Of a DNA stretch of 64,000 nt, positions 59,151 to 64,000 are shown in pieces. A program made the translations under genes and the position numbers. The notes beneath the pieces were generated by a model, which had not been told where the DNA came from, ran no database searches, and worked only from the letters and a program-made list of their open reading frames with translations. The stretch comes from CAZCVI01 sp964502145 (GTDB taxonomy: Bacteria; Acidobacteriota; Aminicenantia; UBA2199): positions 15,770 through 79,769 of the forward strand of contig CAZCVI010000031.1 of the NCBI GenBank assembly GCA_964502145.1. Direction: 5' to 3'. Each line of letters starts with the position of its first letter. The first letter of the stretch is position 1.

Positions 59151-61976
59151 CTAAAACTCAACCCTGACTCCCAGTCTTACCACCCTGGGGTCCATGATCA
59201 ATAAGTCCTCTTTAAATTTACGTTTGGGGTTGCTGGAATCGAGGAACTCTTGAGTGACCGTATTGGCATTAAACAGGTTGAAGATATCGGCGAACAGTTT
59301 TAATTCCACGTCACTCACTCTGAAGGCTTTTTCCACTTTTAAGTCCAACTGCACCACAGCCGGATAACCACTGGAGCCTCTTGGTTCAGCATTGATTTGT
59401 TGGGTGTTTTGATTCAATTTTAAATGCAGAAACTCCGCCGAAACCATTCTTGTCCACCGTTGGCCGGACTTTAATTTAAAATATCCGCCCACATTGATTC
59501 CCAGCGGGCCTTTTAGCAAACCCGTTATTTTCACCTGATGACGACTTTCAAGTTCAAAGCGACCATTGGCATTCTCATGGGCATTGGGATCGGAAAACAA
59601 CAGCGACGTACCCAATGCCTGACTGTTTCTGGAAGTGCCGATCAAACCTCTGGAGTTGGCGTAAACATAGGAAACATTCACAGACCAGCCCTGCGAAAAA
59701 CGTTTGTTCAAGGTCAGTTCAAAGCCATCATAATCACGACCCGCTCCTGGAGGGTTCACAATATAGCGCGCGGGTTTACGACTGGGATTTAAATTATTGT
59801 AGAATGTAACCGTGTTACCACTATGCGTATCCAATGCTGTCTTGACTTCCCAATCTTTCCATACCAACTCCCCTGTTTCCATCAAGGTATCCATATTCAC
59901 ACTGGCTGCATCCACCACATGGATCAAGTCCCTGTCCCATTTTTTAAGGTAACGCAGCCCAACAGACCAATCTTGCCACAGCTCTCGTTCAAAACCGACG
60001 GTTAACTCATCGCAAGTGGGAGCAATCAGATTATAGTTTTTATACCCCACCTGCGTACCTGCCGGAGTTTCACCACTGCGATAGGAAGAAACAGTATCTT
60101 TCCCAAAATAATACTCCAGCCAATAGTGCCAACCATTGGGATGGGCAATATTAATCCAGCCGATCTGGTTAGGTTCTACATAATGGGACCAAGAACCTTT
60201 AAAAAGCGTAGTCCCATCGGAAAAAATATCATAAATCACACCTAACCGGGGTGACACATTGTTCCATTTCATGGGCGTCATACTTTTGGTGATACGACGA
60301 TCAATGGTTTTTTTTAGGAAGGGGTTGTAAACCGGCGCCTCATCCTGGTTTTGTGCCGGCCAAATAGTGCTGTTGTAATCATATCTAACCCCCAGCGTGA
60401 AGGTCACATTATGGGTCATATTCCACGTATCATTCAGATATAAAGAGAAATTCACCATATTGTCTTTCCGGTCAAAGCCTTCCACATGAATGCCATAATA
60501 AATGCCATTCCCACCCACAGCTTCAGGGTACATGTAGAGCATGGCGAGTCCCGTCGCATCGGAAGGATTATTTTCAATCCACCAACTGGTCTTGGCCATT
60601 TGCAATTCACCGCCTATCTTCAACTCGTGAGCACCAACAAAATGATCTATAAACGTCGTGGCATCGGCCACTACCTGATACCGATCCCGCTGGCTATCAT
60701 CTTTGTTTCTCCAGAATGTGCCGTAGTTTCGGGCAGTCAACCAATCCATGTACATCGAACCATCCGTTTTGGAATCAAGGTTCAAGTTATAGGCAATATA
60801 AGCCAGTTTTAAATTGGCGTACCAATTGGCACCCCACGTTTTTGTCCAATGGGCATTAAATACATGGGTCGGCGTTTCCTGTGTCCGGGTAGTTGCCTCT
60901 GTATAATAACGGCTGGCGCCACGATGATTGGCTAGCAGGTTGGCATAATTATACGACACCATGAACTTATCGGAGGCTGTAGGCTGAAAAGTCAACTTGA
61001 TATAAGGCAGAAACATCTTGGTATCCGCCGGGATATTATCCTTTTTGTCGTATGGATAACCGGAGGCATAGGTATCAGCGCGAATCATGTTCACATTGGC
61101 AAAGAACCACAATTTATCTTTAATAATAGGACCACCCAGCGTAAACCCCGGTTCCATCTGAAATTTCCGTCCTGTTTTTTCCGGCGTCACCCCTTCCTTA
61201 TAAAGGTCTGTACCTTTGGTATTGGTGGCCGCGAACGCTTCATTATCATAGTAAAAGAATGCCGAACCATTTAATTTGTTCCCGCCCGATTTAGTCACCA
61301 CATTGATCACAGCGCCTTTCACACTCCCATATTCCGCCGAAAGGCCGCCGGATTGCACGGCGATTTCTTCCATGATATCCATTCCGAAGGGCACCATGTT
61401 CGTGCCAGTCGCCGGATCGCCCATATTCACACCGTCCAGATTATAGGAATTTTCCATATCACCGCTACCATGGACTGAATCATTGCTAACACCCGGAGTC
61501 AAATTGAAATAATCCATGAAGTTACGGTTTACAGAGGGCACCAGCTTGAGAAGTTGGATATCCAGACTCGTGACCCCGGTCGTTTTCTGACGGTCAACCG
61601 TCGGTGCTTTCCCGATAACGATCACATTCTCCGCGATGGACTTCAGCGTCATAGCCGTATCCACCGTGGCCGTTTTCCCAACGCGGACAACGATGCCTTT
61701 TCGCACCAACGTGTTCATGCCCCGCCACACGAAAGTCAATTCATATTCACCCGGTGCGAGAGATAAAAAACGATACACGCCATTGGCATTGGAAAGCGAG
61801 GTTACCTGGGAAACAATCAATGCCGGTGATCTCAGTATCACCGTGAGACCTGGAAGAGCGACGCCATCGGGATCGGTTACTGTTCCACGAATGGCGCCAG
61901 TCTGAATAGTCTGCGTAAAACCAACCGAAACAATACTAATAATTGCCATTAAAAAAACGAGAACTCTTCTAATCAT
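59151..61976 (-). CDS. TonB-dependent receptor with N-terminal carboxypeptidase-regulatory-like domain
   Basis: 941 residues from ATG 61976, with CAGGAG six bases upstream; a GTG at 62000 would include that site. Signal peptide (about 1-22), then a carboxypeptidase-like beta-sandwich (GAIRGTVTDPDGVALPGLTV, NANGVYRFLSLAPGEYEL), plug domain with NSYNLDGVNMGDP and AEYGSVKGAVINVVTKSGGN (residues about 165-235), and a long barrel ending VRLGVRVEF with a terminal Phe. This is the SusC/OAR-like type common in Acidobacteriota and Bacteroidota. No TonB-box or partner gene is adjacent; the ligand is unknown. It converges on the GWxTD gene with a 10-bp gap. Confidence 0.92.
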   Translation of the reverse strand: MIRRVLVFLMAIISIVSVGFTQTIQTGAIRGTVTDPDGVALPGLTVILRSPALIVSQVTSLSNANGVYRFLSLAPGEYELTFVWRGMNTLVRKGIVVRVGKTATVDTAMTLKSIAENVIVIGKAPTVDRQKTTGVTSLDIQLLKLVPSVNRNFMDYFNLTPGVSNDSVHGSGDMENSYNLDGVNMGDPATGTNMVPFGMDIMEEIAVQSGGLSAEYGSVKGAVINVVTKSGGNKLNGSAFFYYDNEAFAATNTKGTDLYKEGVTPEKTGRKFQMEPGFTLGGPIIKDKLWFFANVNMIRADTYASGYPYDKKDNIPADTKMFLPYIKLTFQPTASDKFMVSYNYANLLANHRGASRYYTEATTRTQETPTHVFNAHWTKTWGANWYANLKLAYIAYNLNLDSKTDGSMYMDWLTARNYGTFWRNKDDSQRDRYQVVADATTFIDHFVGAHELKIGGELQMAKTSWWIENNPSDATGLAMLYMYPEAVGGNGIYYGIHVEGFDRKDNMVNFSLYLNDTWNMTHNVTFTLGVRYDYNSTIWPAQNQDEAPVYNPFLKKTIDRRITKSMTPMKWNNVSPRLGVIYDIFSDGTTLFKGSWSHYVEPNQIGWINIAHPNGWHYWLEYYFGKDTVSSYRSGETPAGTQVGYKNYNLIAPTCDELTVGFERELWQDWSVGLRYLKKWDRDLIHVVDAASVNMDTLMETGELVWKDWEVKTALDTHSGNTVTFYNNLNPSRKPARYIVNPPGAGRDYDGFELTLNKRFSQGWSVNVSYVYANSRGLIGTSRNSQALGTSLLFSDPNAHENANGRFELESRHQVKITGLLKGPLGINVGGYFKLKSGQRWTRMVSAEFLHLKLNQNTQQINAEPRGSSGYPAVVQLDLKVEKAFRVSDVELKLFADIFNLFNANTVTQEFLDSSNPKRKFKEDLLIMDPRVVRLGVRVEF

Positions 61977-62063
61977 ACGCCGCTCCTGTTTTAAAATCAC
62001 TCTCTCAATAATATCTCATTATTGCCTTTATGTCCAGCTAGTTCAGTTTTCACGCTATAATAT

Positions 62064-62196
62064 CCTGGATTCACCGCCGACTTAATGGGAATGATGGGAA
62101 TGATGGGAATGATGGGAATGATGGGATAAACAAAAAAATTCCCATTCCTCCCACTTGATTTTATGGTACTCTCAAAGAATTGGCGGTGAATCCAGG
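62064..62196. repeat. MITE/REP-like element, GGGAATGAT interior, inverted orientation
   Basis: CCTGGATTCACCGCCGA (62064-62080) and TTGGCGGTGAATCCAGG (62180-62196). Interior (GGGAATGAT) x 4, GGGATAAACAAAAAAATTCCC, and the block GGTACTCTCAAAGAA at the right: the same element as 47107 but inverted. Just to its left, TTTATGTCCAGCTAGTTCAG resembles the interior of the 32199 element. Confidence 0.8.
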
Positions 62197-62211
62197 ATTA
62201 TTATAGTCGTA

Positions 62212-63840
62212 TTAGGGCAGTATATTAATAATAATGAGGGTCACATCGTCGTTGAATTGATCTCGGCCCCCAAATCGTTTTAATTCCCGGATCAAATATT
62301 CTATGATAGTATCCGCATCCAGATGACGGTGGTGGCAGGTTTTTAAAAAGGTTTTTAATCTATCCACGGAGAACTGTTCCCGGTGTAAATTTTCTTCTTC
62401 AATCACGCCATCCGTATACAGGACCAGCAAATCGCCTATTTCCAAAGCCAATTCCACTTCCCACCGTTGAATTCCAGAGAATATCCCCAATACCGTTTCC
62501 CCTTCCCCCAGTTCGATCACCCCGTCTTTTCGCAGCAACAACGGTGGATTATGACCCGCGTTGATATAGCGACACTTCATGTTTTTGCGATCAATGCAGC
62601 ACGTAAAGGACGTAACAAAATGGCTCGCATCGGTAGTTTCCGCAATCAGATCATTGAGGTGCCGGATAGTAGTCAGAATATGGTTGTCTTTTTTAATACG
62701 ATAGGTAAAATTAGCACTGAATATCGCCATCACCAGCGACGCCGGTATCCCATGACCAGAGATATCATTGATAGTAAAAATAGTCTCATTCTCGTTTATT
62801 TTAAGAATATCATAATAATCGCCACCCACCACCGAGGAGGGCACATTAACAAACGCAATATCCAGACCCGGAACCGACATTTTCTTGTTCAAGAGAAACG
62901 ATTGTTGGATTTTCCGTGCGATTTCCAATTCATTTTCCAGTTTCTCTTTATCCAGTATCCGCGAATGCATTTCGTATTTTTCAATCGAAATAGCCGCAAA
63001 AATAGCAATGCCCCGTATCAGTGACACCACTTCTTCCGGGATTTTTTTCTGTGTTTTGATCTCCAGATAACCCAGTACATCTTGATCCGCGCGTAAAGGA
63101 AACACCGCTTGCGTGCCATCAATGACTGTTTGATCACCGCATTTTTCCTGGTAGGGTTCTTTTTCATTGGCCACCAGCTTATAGGTCTGTTGCTGCGATT
63201 TGACCATCACATTGATTTCCAGTGGGACAATGTTGTTGCAGATGATTGTTTTTAATGTCCCGAACACTTCCTCCAGGCCAAAAGAGTGGCTCACAATCTT
63301 TCCCAGTTCGATTAGATGTTCCCGTTCCCTTGTTTCAGTCATCACCTGGTTAAAGAGCATTGCGTTTTGCAAAGGAATCGAAATAAACTGGGCAATCGCT
63401 TCCAGCAATTGTTGATCTTTTTCGTTAAACTCCCCCTTGATCTTATTGATACTCTCCAGTACGCCGAGCATTTTTTTTTCGCGGTACACTGGTACAGCTA
63501 CCAGTGAATGGGTCACAAACCCCGTCACCTTATCCGCAACCGCAGTGAAGCGGGGGTCTTTGGCACAATGATTCACAATCACCCCTTTGTGATGTTCGAC
63601 CACCCAGCCCACAATCCCCTCCCCTTTTTTCATCGTGATTTTCTTCAATACTTCCCGGCTTTCCCCCGTGGCAATTTGGAAGAACAACTCTTCCTTCAAC
63701 GAATCATAAATAAAAATGGAGGCTTCCCGGCAATCCATGAACTTGCAGATTTTATCCACCAGTTTGTCCATCAGGGCGTCCAGATGCAGTTCCGAATACA
63801 ACTCGATACATTCCTGTTTAAATTGCAGTTCTCGATCCAT
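62212..63840 (-). CDS. GAF-domain PP2C-type phosphatase (SpoIIE/RsbU-like)
   Basis: 542 residues. First GAF domain (about 20-165; ASIFIYDSLKEELFFQIATG, GIVGWVVEHHKGVIVN), a weaker second GAF-like segment (about 180-290), a coiled linker (LENELEIARKIQQSFL) and the SpoIIE domain (about 320-542) with VGGDYYDIL, NDISGHGIPASLV, INAGHNPPLLL, LYTDGVIEE and NDDVTLIII: the metal-binding Asp residues of PP2C are all there. No membrane segment, so cytoplasmic. Such proteins dephosphorylate anti-sigma antagonists or similar partners on a ligand signal. AAAGGAT precedes the ATG. No anti-sigma partner is adjacent. Confidence 0.93.
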   Translation of the reverse strand: MDRELQFKQECIELYSELHLDALMDKLVDKICKFMDCREASIFIYDSLKEELFFQIATGESREVLKKITMKKGEGIVGWVVEHHKGVIVNHCAKDPRFTAVADKVTGFVTHSLVAVPVYREKKMLGVLESINKIKGEFNEKDQQLLEAIAQFISIPLQNAMLFNQVMTETREREHLIELGKIVSHSFGLEEVFGTLKTIICNNIVPLEINVMVKSQQQTYKLVANEKEPYQEKCGDQTVIDGTQAVFPLRADQDVLGYLEIKTQKKIPEEVVSLIRGIAIFAAISIEKYEMHSRILDKEKLENELEIARKIQQSFLLNKKMSVPGLDIAFVNVPSSVVGGDYYDILKINENETIFTINDISGHGIPASLVMAIFSANFTYRIKKDNHILTTIRHLNDLIAETTDASHFVTSFTCCIDRKNMKCRYINAGHNPPLLLRKDGVIELGEGETVLGIFSGIQRWEVELALEIGDLLVLYTDGVIEEENLHREQFSVDRLKTFLKTCHHRHLDADTIIEYLIRELKRFGGRDQFNDDVTLIIINILP

Positions 63841-63887
63841 TCTATTTTAATCCTTTTAAAAAAAATTCTTGCGCAATCACGATTACT

Positions 63888-63916
63888 ACTATAAAAAATA
63901 TCCCCGCCGATGTCAA
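63888..63916 (-). promoter_or_regulatory. promoter of the GAF-SpoIIE phosphatase gene
   Basis: On the minus strand perfect TTGACA (63916-63911), 17-bp spacer, TATAGT (63893-63888); leader of about 40 nt with AAAGGAT before ATG 63840. Confidence 0.6.
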
Positions 63917-64000
63917 GGGGTTTACTTCGTTCATTTTTATTTTCCAAAGGGGATTCCGTCCCAGAACCTGACGTTTCTCACTAAAGATTGACAGTTCACT

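Noticed and set aside
1..64000. tRNA, rRNA, integrase-type att sites, replication origin
   Set aside because: I looked for T-loop GGTTCGA-type signatures, rRNA-like stretches and integrase genes and saw none that hold up; by eye I cannot exclude a degenerate tRNA.

Overview
The window looks like a chromosome segment of a Gram-negative, probably uncultivated bacterium with a moderate GC content. Supporting features are a TonB-dependent receptor with an N-terminal carboxypeptidase-like domain, a DUF5916/CBM9 beta-barrel protein, a GWxTD-domain protein paired with an M61 peptidase, a lipoprotein, and a large alpha-2-macroglobulin. Together with many AAA ATPases carrying PD-(D/E)XK nuclease domains, this set resembles Candidatus Aminicenantes/Acidobacteriota-like genomes. 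That placement is inference; there is no rRNA or tRNA in the window to settle it.

Layout. 0-6.2 kb: truncated secreted protein (minus), lipoprotein, AAA_14/DUF4143 ATPase followed by a small secreted protein with a caspase-like His/Cys pair. 6.4-19.5 kb: housekeeping and surface genes (pterin dehydratase and class III aminotransferase; GH36-like alpha-galactosidase; LD-carboxypeptidase; apt, a small secreted protein and an NtrY-like sensor kinase; DUF5916 barrel). 19.7-29 kb: a defence-like island with an AAA/PD-(D/E)XK protein, an orphan HicB, a probable operon of leader ORF, TIR-PtuA-like ATPase, PtuB-like HNH nuclease and TIR-NB-ARC-TPR protein, then a toxin-antitoxin pair, a duplicated gene tail, a perfect 50-bp palindrome and a 16 x 22-bp satellite array. 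29-38 kb: P-type Ca2+ ATPase, a second AAA/PD-(D/E)XK gene, an OLD-like ATPase with a DUF4276 partner, another toxin-antitoxin pair, and an orphan nucleotidyltransferase between 137-bp direct repeats. 38-47 kb: alpha-2-macroglobulin, AlbA_2/HATPase protein, nucleotidyltransferase pair, PAS protein. 47-53 kb: two tandem leucine-rich-repeat surface proteins. 53-64 kb: possible non-coding transcript, second AlbA_2 protein, M61 peptidase plus GWxTD operon, TonB receptor, GAF-SpoIIE phosphatase.

Three themes cut across the genes. First, a family of 115-180 bp non-coding elements with terminal inverted repeat CCTGGATTCACCG(C/T)CA and hairpin-forming interiors recurs at least five times. Second, a REP-like hairpin unit shows compensatory base changes. 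Third, several genes appear to be transcribed without a 5' leader: a near-consensus -35/17 bp/-10 is followed by exactly 6 nt and then the ATG.

The strongest candidate for an undescribed system is the 21.7-26.8 kb operon. A Septu-like ATPase/HNH pair, whose ATPase carries an N-terminal TIR-like domain, is joined to a TIR-NB-ARC-TPR (NLR-like) protein. Both TIR-like domains appear to lack the usual catalytic glutamate.
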